From: Marinilabiliales bacterium
Lineage (GTDB): Bacteria; Bacteroidota; Bacteroidia; Bacteroidales; UBA12077
Direction of reading: 5' to 3'
Assembly: GCA_002869305.1 (NCBI GenBank)
Contig: PKTC01000192.1
Coordinates: 1-7,896, forward strand
DNA: 7,896 nt
Shown here one piece after another: positions 1 to 6,332 of the stretch (positions within the stretch are counted from its first letter, which is position 1; every line of letters starts with the position of its first letter). Both the position numbers and the translations under genes were made by a program. Below the pieces are notes generated by a model that saw nothing but the letters and a program-made list of their open reading frames with translations, did not search any database and had not been told where the DNA came from.

Positions 1-1
1 T

Positions 2-922
2 ATTTCTTCGCGTTTAACCCTTGAAGGTCCTATCCTAAAAGATAAATGGTCGGTACTTGTTGCAGGAAGAAGAACTTATGCAGATTTGTTTTTATTGCTT
101 TCAAGCGACGATGCTTTAAAATCTACCAAACTATATTTTTACGATTTAAATCTTAAAACCAATTACAAAATTAGCGAGAAGGATAGGATTTTCATTTCAG
201 GTTATTTTGGACGTGATGTACTAAAGTTTAGCGATTTATATAGTTTCGATTGGGGAAATTATACACTTACCACCAGATGGAATCATTTATTTACAGAGAA
301 ACTATTTTCGAATTTCTCATTAATTTACAGTAAATATGATTATAGAATGCAAAGTGGAGATGATAATCTAGGATTCACCTGGATATCAAATCTGGAAGAT
401 TTCAAATTTAAAGCTGATCTTAATTATTATCCAAATCCAAGAAATACTGTTAAATTTGGTTTTGAGCTTATTCATCATCACTTCATTCCAGGAGTTGCTA
501 AAAGCACCAGTTCATCAGCTAACAATGAAATAACCATGCCTGAATCTTATGCTCTTGAATATGGTATATACATTAGCAATGAGCACAAATTGTTAGATAA
601 TTTAACATTAAATTATGGGTTAAGGGGCTCTATGTTTCAAAATATGGGTGATGCCACATCATATAATTTTGATGAAAATTATGAAACAATTGATTCAACT
701 GTTTACGAAAGATGGGATATATACCATACCATGTCAGGTCTAGAACCTCGATTAAGTTTAAACTATACCTTAAATCAGAAATCTTCAGTAAAAGCTAGCT
801 ATTCAAGAACCAAGCAGTATATGCATTTAGCCTCAAATAGTACGGCAGGTTCTCCTTTAGATGTGTGGGTTCCTTCATCTCCCAATATTGATCCGCAGCT
901 TGCTGATCAGGTTGCGTTGTGA
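2..922 (+). CDS. TonB-dependent receptor, upstream fragment (early and middle barrel)
   Basis: 306 codons precede the TGA. The left edge opens with a segment reading SSRLTLEGPILKDKWSVLV followed by GRRTYADL, the pattern found just after the plug in Bacteroidota TonB receptors, where the first barrel strands begin. The rest alternates aromatic-rich beta strands (KLYFYDLNLKTNYKI, FSNFSLIYSKYDYRM, LTLNYGLRGSMF, LEPRLSLNYTL, SVKASYSRT) with polar extracellular loops. There is no start codon of its own: a TTG at 86 could open a shorter frame, but receptor homology runs upstream of it to the edge. If translation really stops at 922, the product lacks the last part of the barrel and the C-terminal aromatic residue recognised by the BAM machinery, so it should not assemble. 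Confidence 0.7.
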   Translation: MSSRLTLEGPILKDKWSVLVAGRRTYADLFLLLSSDDALKSTKLYFYDLNLKTNYKISEKDRIFISGYFGRDVLKFSDLYSFDWGNYTLTTRWNHLFTEKLFSNFSLIYSKYDYRMQSGDDNLGFTWISNLEDFKFKADLNYYPNPRNTVKFGFELIHHHFIPGVAKSTSSSANNEITMPESYALEYGIYISNEHKLLDNLTLNYGLRGSMFQNMGDATSYNFDENYETIDSTVYERWDIYHTMSGLEPRLSLNYTLNQKSSVKASYSRTKQYMHLASNSTAGSPLDVWVPSSPNIDPQLADQVAL

Positions 923-982
923 TATTTTAGGAATTTCTGGGATAATACGATCGAAACATCCATTGAGGTTTATTATAAAAAT

Positions 983-1594
983 ATGGAAAATCAAATTGAC
1001 TTTAAAGATTTTGCGGATCTGATGCTAAATGCTGAATATGAAAGTGAGTTCAGAATTGGTGATGCCTGGTCATATTGTGCCGAGTTCTTTATTAGGAAAC
1101 AACAAGGAAATTTTACAGGTTGGATAAGCTATACGCTTGCAAAGGCTGAAAGAAAAATACCTGAGATCAATGATGGGAAAATTTATTCTTCATCATATGA
1201 CCGACCTCATAGCATTTCAATAGTAGGTAGCTATGACCTTGGGAAACGATGGAATATTTCTGCAACCTGGGTTTATGCTTCAGGAACTCCGGTTACGTTC
1301 CCAACGGGCAGATACGAACAAGGTAATAAGATAATTCCTATTTACTCGGAAAGAAACGGATATAGAATGCCTGATTATCATAGAATGGACCTTTCAATAA
1401 CTTTAAAAGGCAAAGAAAAACCAAACAAGCGTTTAAAAAGTGACCTTAACATTTCTGTTTACAATCTCTACAACCGACATAATGCCTGGATGATTAACTT
1501 TAGTCAGGATGAAGATGATCCAACAGTTACAAAAGCTGATTTGGTTTATGTATTTCCAATTATACCATCGTTAACCTGGAATTTCCACTTTTAA
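983..1594 (+). CDS. TonB-dependent receptor, downstream fragment (C-terminal barrel strands)
   Basis: This is the part of the receptor frame after the TGA, from its first ATG; receptor-like codons actually continue back to 923. It has the usual end of a TonB receptor: the GWISYTLAKAER strand, the SSYDRPHSISIVGSYDLGKRW strand pair, a WVYASGTPVTFPTGRY loop, YRMPDYHRMDLSI, a SVYNLYNRHNAW strand, and a final strand ending in phenylalanine (WNFHF), the barrel-assembly signal. On its own it has no signal peptide and could not be exported, so an independent functional product is unlikely. The 223 codons after the TGA carry no further stop or frameshift, which argues that the break is recent or artefactual. 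Confidence 0.5.
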   Translation: MENQIDFKDFADLMLNAEYESEFRIGDAWSYCAEFFIRKQQGNFTGWISYTLAKAERKIPEINDGKIYSSSYDRPHSISIVGSYDLGKRWNISATWVYASGTPVTFPTGRYEQGNKIIPIYSERNGYRMPDYHRMDLSITLKGKEKPNKRLKSDLNISVYNLYNRHNAWMINFSQDEDDPTVTKADLVYVFPIIPSLTWNFHF

Positions 1595-1599
1595 ATTTA

Positions 1600-2478
1600 A
1601 TGAATATGAAAAACATACTATATACAATACTTACATTCATTTTAATTCTTTCATCGTGCACCGAACCATACGATACAGAGTTGGAAAGTGGATTTGTTAG
1701 ACTCGTAGTGCAAGGATCCATAAGCGATGAATTAAAAATTCATCAAGTTATTTTGTCAAAAAGCGCTGATTATTTCTCAAATGAACCTGCTCCTAAAGTT
1801 TCAGGTGCTAATATTTCTATATCTGATGGTGAGAATTCTTTTAATCTAACAGAGATATCAGATGGTATTTATGAAACGGATTCAATTGCCGGCGTACCAG
1901 GCAAAACATATACTTTAACAATTGTTTCGGATGGTATAACCTACGAATCTCAATGTTATATGAATTACTGTCCTCCAATTGATTCTATAAACTTTGGCTA
2001 TTACGATTTAAGTCAATACGATATTGTGGATAGCTCAGCTTATATACTTTTAAATGCGATGGAACCCGAAACTCCAGATAATTTCTATATGTGGAATATT
2101 TATAGAAATGGTGTTTTAGAAACGGACACTATTAACGAGGTCTACTTTTCTGATGATGTATTTATTAACGGATATTATATGTACGATGCTGAAGTTGGAT
2201 GGGTAAGAAATGTTGCAATCGATGATACCATTACCCTTGAAATGCTAGCTATAACAGAAGAATATTTCAACTATATTTATCAATTGTTGTCGGTAACAGA
2301 TTGGAATATGGGACCATTTGGTGGTCCTCCTGCCAATCCAGATGGTAATATTATAGAAATTAATGATAATGGAAATGATAATGATGATCCATTGGGATTC
2401 TTTCTTGCTTATTCTATATACAGAATAACAGACACAATTCCTAAAAAAGACGAATGGATTGAATTAGAATGGTTTTAA
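1600..2478 (+). CDS. DUF4249-type outer-membrane lipoprotein, partner of the TonB receptor
   Basis: A 292-residue exported lipoprotein. The N-terminus has a Lys, a hydrophobic run and a lipobox LSSC with the acylated cysteine at residue 20. The product then reads as a beta-rich protein: an early VRLVVQGSISDE strand, an immunoglobulin-like or carboxypeptidase-regulatory-like stretch at about residues 60-115 (ANISISDGENSFNL, YETDSIAGVPGKTYTL), and a C-terminal DPLGFFLAYSIYRI motif characteristic of DUF4249. An Asn/Asp-rich loop precedes that motif (residues ~250-263). DUF4249 proteins are known almost only from Bacteroidota, usually directly downstream of a TonB receptor, much as SusD follows SusC; their molecular role is not established. 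The start lies 5 bp after the receptor stop, so the two are surely one operon; ATG at 1606 is an alternative start two codons later. The gene itself is intact. Confidence 0.85.
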   Translation: MNMKNILYTILTFILILSSCTEPYDTELESGFVRLVVQGSISDELKIHQVILSKSADYFSNEPAPKVSGANISISDGENSFNLTEISDGIYETDSIAGVPGKTYTLTIVSDGITYESQCYMNYCPPIDSINFGYYDLSQYDIVDSSAYILLNAMEPETPDNFYMWNIYRNGVLETDTINEVYFSDDVFINGYYMYDAEVGWVRNVAIDDTITLEMLAITEEYFNYIYQLLSVTDWNMGPFGGPPANPDGNIIEINDNGNDNDDPLGFFLAYSIYRITDTIPKKDEWIELEWF

Positions 2479-2483
2479 AACAT

Positions 2484-2510
2484 AAGGGGGTTGCAAATTG
2501 CAACCCCCTT
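2484..2510. terminator. Bidirectional intrinsic terminator between convergent genes
   Basis: A perfect 11-bp stem, AAGGGGGTTGC (2484-2494) and GCAACCCCCTT (2500-2510), with a 5-nt AAATT loop; the stem can extend to 13 bp with a single-base loop. It sits between the DUF4249 stop (2478) and the zinc-ribbon stop (2531), both pointing inward. T-rich sequence follows on each strand (TTTAATTT on +, a TTTT run on -), modest rather than ideal U-tracts. It is the most GC-rich element in a strongly AT-rich neighbourhood. Confidence 0.85.
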
Positions 2511-2530
2511 TAATTTATATAAATCTTTTT

Positions 2531-3289
2531 CTATTTAAATTCTTCTTCCATATCTGGGTCAACTAGGATTCGGCCACAATATTCGCAAACAATAATCTTC
2601 TTGCGAGATCGTACATCTAACTGACGTTGCGGTGGAATTTTATTAAAACATCCTCCACAAGCATCGCGCTGTACAGAAACAACCGCTAATCCATTTCGAG
2701 CATTGCCACGAATTTTTTTGTAAGCATTGCGCAACCGATCAGTAATCAGTTCCTTTATTTCTAATGATTTATTCTCGAATTCCTCCTCTTCTTTTTGAGT
2801 TTCTGATGTTATTGATTCTAATTCACTTTTCTTAGTATCAAGATCGCCTGTTCGGTCTTCTAAAATACCTTTTGATTCTTCAATAACCGCCTTTTTCTCC
2901 TCTATCTTAGCAGTAAATTCCTTGATTCTTTTTTCGCATAACTCAATCTCCAATGTTTGAAATTCAATTTCTTTTGATAAAGAATCTAATTCACGATTAT
3001 TACGAACATTGTTTTGCTGCTCAGTATATTTCTTAATTAATGCTTCAGAATCCTTTATCTCATTTTTCTTATTGGTAATTGATTCTTCGAGTTTAACAAC
3101 ATCCTCCTCGTAATTCTGAACACGAGTTTGTAAACCTTCAATTTCATCTTCCAAATCCTGAACCTCAAGAGGAAGCTCTCCACGTAGTCTTTTAATATCG
3201 TCAATTTTTGAATCTACCATTTGTAGTTCAAATAAAGCCTTTAATTTTTCCTCAACCGTTAAATCTGTGTTTTCCTTTACTTTAGCCAT
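2531..3289 (-). CDS. C4-type zinc-ribbon coiled-coil protein (COG1579 / zf-RING_7 family)
   Basis: 252 residues. About residues 15-185 are a long charged heptad-like helix rich in Glu, Lys and Leu, predicted as a coiled-coil hairpin. The C-terminus is a C4 zinc ribbon: CGGC (Cys211, Cys214) and CEYC (Cys235, Cys238) separated by 20 residues, with the usual PPQRQLDVR segment between. Length and layout match the family. Relatives include Helicobacter HP0958/FlgZ, which binds RpoN and a flagellin mRNA, and Chlamydia CdsZ; the role in Bacteroidota is not established and nucleic-acid or protein binding is only inferred. ATG at 3289 lies 3 bp after the Nif3 stop, so the two are co-transcribed; the same pairing occurs in other phyla. 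It is the last gene before the terminator at 2484-2510. Stop codon is TAG. Confidence 0.88.
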   Translation of the reverse strand: MAKVKENTDLTVEEKLKALFELQMVDSKIDDIKRLRGELPLEVQDLEDEIEGLQTRVQNYEEDVVKLEESITNKKNEIKDSEALIKKYTEQQNNVRNNRELDSLSKEIEFQTLEIELCEKRIKEFTAKIEEKKAVIEESKGILEDRTGDLDTKKSELESITSETQKEEEEFENKSLEIKELITDRLRNAYKKIRGNARNGLAVVSVQRDACGGCFNKIPPQRQLDVRSRKKIIVCEYCGRILVDPDMEEEFK

Positions 3290-3292
3290 TTT

Positions 3293-4387
3293 TTATAAAT
3301 AATTAATCGGATTCGAATTTATTTCTGTCAAACGAACTGCAAATTTAGGGAATTTTTTTATAAGTAATTCATAAAAAAGTTCTTTTGTAATTTGTTCTGA
3401 TTCAAAATGTCCAATATCGGCAATTATAATTTTACCTTCAGCATCAAAAAACTGATGATATTTAAAATCTCCTGAAACCAAGATATCAGCCTTTTGTTGA
3501 ATTGCATTTTGTAATAAAAAACTTCCACTACCACCACAAACAGCCACTCTTTTAATATTTTTGTTCAGCAATTTTGTATGCCTTATGCATTGTGCTGAAA
3601 AAATCTTTTTAAGTTTTTTTAGAAATTCGAGCTCATCTACGTCTGCACTCAGATCACATACAATTCCGTATCCTGCTCTATCAAATTTATTATCCAAAGG
3701 ATACAAATCATATGGTACTTCTTCGTAAGGATGAGATTTTATAAGAGCAGCAACTATTTTATTTTTAAGATGTTTTGGCAAAATGGTTTCTACTCTGGTT
3801 TCTTCCTCAAAATGAATTTCACCTTTTTCTCCAACAAATGGATTTGTGCCATCACCAGCCCGAAAAGATCCTTTTCCTTCCAAATTATAACTACACATAT
3901 CGTAATCGCCTATTTGTCCTGCTCCTGCTTCAAAAATAGCTTGCCTCGTTTCACTTGCTTGTTCAGTCGGTACAAAATAAACTAACTTCATTAGATGATT
4001 TGTTACTGGAGCCAATATTTTTTGATTCTTTAAATTAAGTTTTTCGGCTATTTTGCTGCTAACTCCTCCCCAAATACTATCCAAATTTGTATGTGCAGCA
4101 TAAATTGCAACATCATTTTTTATTGCTTTTAAAATGATTCTTTCAGTATGATTTTTGCCAGTAATTTTCTTTACACCAGAAAGCATAATCGGGTGATGTG
4201 ATATTACTAAGTTCAACTTATTATCAATTGCTTCTTCCAAAACCTCTTCTGTTAAATCTACAGTAACAAGAGCACCAGTGATTTCCTTTTCTTCATCCCC
4301 AATAATTAATCCTGCATTATCATAATTTTCTTGCAATGCTAATGGAGCAATGGATTCTATATAAGAAGTAATCTCTTTAAGTTTCAT
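3293..4387 (-). CDS. Nif3-like dinuclear metal centre protein (YbgI/NIF3 family, long form)
   Basis: 364 residues from the ATG at 4387. The N- and C-terminal halves hold the Nif3 fold with all expected metal ligands: SHHP (His64, His65), HTNLD (Asp103) and GHFESE (His327, Glu331). The GDFKYH segment (about 306-311) is also typical. Residues ~130-235, including KSHPYEEVPYDLYPL, are the PII/CutA-like insert that distinguishes the long form (~365 residues) from short E. coli YbgI. Family members form hexameric toroids with a two-metal site; proposed as hydrolases, often misannotated as GTP cyclohydrolase I type 2, with no settled substrate. Start choice: the open frame extends to a GTG at 4444, but that would add 19 non-homologous residues (FNLTFFYQSKIKKIF), overlap the MerR gene and begin inside a hairpin; MKLKEITSYIESIAP is the normal N-terminus. 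No Shine-Dalgarno is visible. Confidence 0.92.
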   Translation of the reverse strand: MKLKEITSYIESIAPLALQENYDNAGLIIGDEEKEITGALVTVDLTEEVLEEAIDNKLNLVISHHPIMLSGVKKITGKNHTERIILKAIKNDVAIYAAHTNLDSIWGGVSSKIAEKLNLKNQKILAPVTNHLMKLVYFVPTEQASETRQAIFEAGAGQIGDYDMCSYNLEGKGSFRAGDGTNPFVGEKGEIHFEEETRVETILPKHLKNKIVAALIKSHPYEEVPYDLYPLDNKFDRAGYGIVCDLSADVDELEFLKKLKKIFSAQCIRHTKLLNKNIKRVAVCGGSGSFLLQNAIQQKADILVSGDFKYHQFFDAEGKIIIADIGHFESEQITKELFYELLIKKFPKFAVRLTEINSNPINYL

Positions 4388-4416
4388 TCGAAATATTTTT
4401 TTGATTTTAGATTGAT

Positions 4417-4446
4417 AAAAAAACGTGAGATTAAAGATCCTCACGT
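4417..4446 (-). terminator. Intrinsic terminator or attenuator overlapping the MerR stop codon
   Basis: On the - strand, ACGTGAG-G-AT, a CTTTA loop and AT-CTCACGT form a 9-bp stem with a single bulged G. The stem is followed at once by seven Ts (plus-strand A run at 4417-4423). The MerR stop codon (4431-4433) lies inside the loop and right arm, so the hairpin forms from the last codons. It stands between the MerR and Nif3 genes, 43 bp apart. Termination here need not be complete: no clear promoter is seen between it and the Nif3 start at 4387. Confidence 0.6.
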
Positions 4447-4766
4447 ATTTCCAATAGTAATGATTTTATTTCTTTGAGGGATTTTACCGCTTCAAAATTA
4501 TTCATTGTACCCTCCTTGTTTTCTTTTAGTTTCTTCTTCGCTCCTTTCAGTGTAAGTCCTAGCTCCTTAACCAAATAATATATGATATGAAAGTGTTCAA
4601 TATCATCAATTGTAAAGAATCGATTGCCCTTTTTATTCTTCTTGGGTTTTATTATGTCAAATTCTTTTTCCCAATATCTTATTAATGAAGGATTTACCGC
4701 AAACATTTCGGCTACTTCTCCAATACTATAATATAATTTTTCAACACGTTTTTCTTTATAGGGCAT
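4431..4766 (-). CDS. Short MerR-family transcriptional regulator without sensor domain
   Basis: 111 residues. Residues 12-35 form the MerR helix-turn-helix (YYSIGEVAEMFAVNPSLIRYWE), 40-51 the basic wing (KPKKNKKGNRFF), and 52-82 the second helical motif (IDDIEHFHIIYYLVKELGLTLKGA). A short helix (about 91-108) remains for dimerisation. Canonical MerR proteins are ~130-145 residues or longer and carry a metal or ligand pocket; this one has no cysteine at all and no effector domain, so metal or thiol sensing is unlikely. Such short MerR proteins beside M23 peptidase genes are common in Bacteroidota; their targets are not established. It is 63 bp after the propeller gene, with its own promoter candidate at 4798-4828, and is followed by a terminator-like hairpin overlapping its stop. 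Confidence 0.88.
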   Translation of the reverse strand: MPYKEKRVEKLYYSIGEVAEMFAVNPSLIRYWEKEFDIIKPKKNKKGNRFFTIDDIEHFHIIYYLVKELGLTLKGAKKKLKENKEGTMNNFEAVKSLKEIKSLLLEIREDL

Positions 4767-4797
4767 ATTCCGTAGTATTAATGGTCTGATGAACCAA

Positions 4798-4828
4798 TAA
4801 AATTATAAAATTAATTCAATTAAACAAA
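4798..4828 (-). promoter_or_regulatory. Candidate Bacteroidota-type promoter for the MerR gene
   Basis: On the - strand, TTTG (4825-4828) is followed after 19 nt by TAATTTTA (4798-4805), seven of eight matches to TAnnTTTG. The 19-nt gap fits the -33/-7 layout known for the Bacteroidota primary sigma factor. It lies in the 63-bp gap upstream of the MerR start (4766), implying a leader of roughly 25 nt. AT-rich sequence makes chance matches likely. Confidence 0.4.
4811..4823. promoter_or_regulatory. 13-nt dyad in the promoter spacer, candidate MerR operator
   Basis: TTAATT-G-AATTAA (- strand) is a perfect 6+1+6 inverted repeat lying wholly between the -33-like and -7-like elements. Binding a dyad in the promoter spacer is the classical mode of MerR-family regulators, and the gene downstream is a MerR protein, so autoregulation is plausible. 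The dyad is made only of A and T apart from its centre, so it could be chance. Confidence 0.3.
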
Positions 4829-4829
4829 G

Positions 4830-6326
4830 TTAATTCTTTAGTCCAAAACAATATAAGTATCCATCACGTGAGGCAATGTAAATTTTATTGTCCCAGGCTA
4901 TTGGTGTTGACTCAAATGTTCCTTCTCTTTTTTGTATTAATTTGAATTGTTCCTTTTCATTATATTCGAATAAGTGAATTCCCCAGTATCCAGCTACAAT
5001 CAATTTATTATCAACAAAAATGGGTGTTGAAATAGACTGACCGGTTTTATATTTAAAGATAAGATTTGGTGTGTTGTAAATTGTCAAGCTATCAGGGCCT
5101 AAAACTGTTTGGGTAGAGTCTATACTTTTATGATCAACTACATACAAATAACCGTCAATACCTACAAATGCGGCAAGATGAATCTCATCTGAGCTTATAT
5201 AGTTGTCATTTATTCCGATGGATCCTATGATTCCCCCTTCCCAACCTGCAAATTCTTTATCATCTACGGGAAAATACCAAACGACAGCATCTTGAGGGTT
5301 CTTTTGGGGATCTAACTTAATAGCTCCACCCTTTCCTTTTATATACTGCTTTTCAATTGAAGCCAAAAGACAACTATCGGTAGTAACAATTGCTGAGCCA
5401 TCCATATCTGAACCAGTTTGAAAATCCCAATCAAGTTCTTTTGTCTTTAAATTATATCCCCACACATGACCAGCGCCAGAGGCAATATATAACCTATTAC
5501 CTAGCAAAGATGGTGAAGACTCTGTAACTACGTTGTTTCGATGGTTATATACATCGTCCATTGTGTATAGCTTTCTTTCCTGTATTATATTAGGCTGAAA
5601 CATTCCATTTAACATTCTACCATTTCTATGATCAGGATCAAAAACAGTAAAATAGGAGTTTTCTAATCCTAAATACGCTGTATCATTTAATATTAATGCA
5701 GATCCGTCAACATCACGGGAATAACTATGAGTCCATTTTTGATCCATTCTCCATAATTCCTCACCGCTATAGTAAGAAATAGCCCTATAACTTGGAATAT
5801 GTTTTGCATCTAAAAAATGTTGAGTTCCAAGTCGACTACCTTGTAAAATAACCATTCCGTTTTCTGGATTATCCGGATAGTTATTAATCCAGATAGTTCC
5901 AGTGCCTTTTACAACATCATCGAATTTATATTGCCAGATCAACTTACCTGATTCAGCCTCAATTTTTTTCAAATGGTGATCGTAGGCACCTTGAATTAGA
6001 TAAAGTTTTCCCCGCTCCTTAATTAATAGTGGTTGCCCTGTCCACCCCGCGCCAGCCCATTCTCGTGAACCTGCTTTTCTCGATATTACAGTTTCTCCTT
6101 TTCCTAAAAAATGTTTCCAAACTAAAGCGAGTGTATCCGGCGCATTTTTTCCATAGAAATTTCTCTGCCAGTTTCCTAAAAAGGTCTTTATAATTGGATA
6201 AGTTAATGTGTCACCAGACTCTATGGTATCACTAACGAGTTCTTTTGAATCCTGAGATTTTGCATCAGAATAAAAAAAAATCCCCACACAAATGGGAATT
6301 ATGAAAAGCTTAAAAATTGATTTCAT
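4830..6326 (-). CDS. Exported PQQ-like beta-propeller protein
   Basis: 498 residues. The N-terminus is a Sec signal peptide (Lys at 2 and 6, hydrophobic core to about 19, cleavage near residue 24-25); Cys13 lies in IPIC, not a proper lipobox, so the protein is probably periplasmic or secreted. The rest shows repeated propeller-blade signatures of the quinoprotein-like (PQQ-like, COG1520) type: GKLIWQYKF (128-135), GEELWRM (188-194), DGSALILNDTAYLG (207-220), SSPSLLGNRLYIASGAGHVW (270-289), DGSAIV (309-314), FVGIDGYLYVVD (387-398), STPIFVDNKLIVAG (433-446) and STPIAWDNKIYIASRDGYLY (473-492). It is longer than BamB (~390) and lacks its lipobox. No catalytic residues for a PQQ dehydrogenase can be claimed. 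Its start is 6 bp after the M23 stop, indicating co-transcription and probably a linked envelope role. Specific function unknown. Confidence 0.8.
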   Translation of the reverse strand: MKSIFKLFIIPICVGIFFYSDAKSQDSKELVSDTIESGDTLTYPIIKTFLGNWQRNFYGKNAPDTLALVWKHFLGKGETVISRKAGSREWAGAGWTGQPLLIKERGKLYLIQGAYDHHLKKIEAESGKLIWQYKFDDVVKGTGTIWINNYPDNPENGMVILQGSRLGTQHFLDAKHIPSYRAISYYSGEELWRMDQKWTHSYSRDVDGSALILNDTAYLGLENSYFTVFDPDHRNGRMLNGMFQPNIIQERKLYTMDDVYNHRNNVVTESSPSLLGNRLYIASGAGHVWGYNLKTKELDWDFQTGSDMDGSAIVTTDSCLLASIEKQYIKGKGGAIKLDPQKNPQDAVVWYFPVDDKEFAGWEGGIIGSIGINDNYISSDEIHLAAFVGIDGYLYVVDHKSIDSTQTVLGPDSLTIYNTPNLIFKYKTGQSISTPIFVDNKLIVAGYWGIHLFEYNEKEQFKLIQKREGTFESTPIAWDNKIYIASRDGYLYCFGLKN

Positions 6327-6332
6327 ATCTTT

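Larger units (their letters stand above)
2..1594 (+). pseudogene. TonB-dependent outer-membrane receptor, 5' end off-window, interrupted by one in-frame TGA
   Basis: One reading frame (frame 2) carries receptor-like sequence from the left edge to a TAA at 1592-1594, broken only by TGA at 920-922. The family forms a 22-strand outer-membrane barrel closed by a plug and imports a ligand using TonB/ExbBD energy. About 530 codons are visible; the signal peptide, any N-terminal carboxypeptidase-like domain and the plug lie off-window. The frame is the same on both sides of the TGA, so there is no frameshift. Sequence before (LADQVAL) and after (YFRNFWDNTIETSIEVYYKN) reads as one continuous barrel segment; family members usually have Gly at this point, so GGA to TGA is the simplest lesion. 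It could be a real nonsense mutation, a sequencing or assembly error, or a read-through site. The partner DUF4249 gene starts five bases later. The substrate cannot be predicted. Confidence 0.75.

Noticed and set aside
920..922. Reassigned genetic code (TGA read as Gly, as in Gracilibacteria/SR1), supported by no gene here ending in TGA
   Set aside because: The visible genes end in TAA (5) or TAG (3), but a TGA-as-Gly code would put TGA inside many other genes. The other long genes are all uninterrupted under the standard code, so a local lesion or error is far simpler.
3731..3985. 84-codon open frame on the + strand
   Set aside because: It lies entirely antisense to the well-supported Nif3 gene and its translation has no recognisable domain or gene-like composition.
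4388..4444. Upstream GTG start for the Nif3 gene, adding 19 residues
   Set aside because: The extension does not resemble the family, overlaps the MerR gene and begins inside the terminator-like hairpin; the ATG at 4387 gives the normal length and N-terminus.
4777..4797. Small TGGT/ACCA hairpin between the propeller and MerR genes as a terminator
   Set aside because: The stem is only about four base pairs with no following T-tract on the - strand.
4830..6326. BamB, or a true PQQ-dependent dehydrogenase
   Set aside because: There is no lipobox and the length exceeds BamB, and neither its context nor any visible catalytic motif supports a quinoprotein dehydrogenase; only the propeller fold can be claimed.
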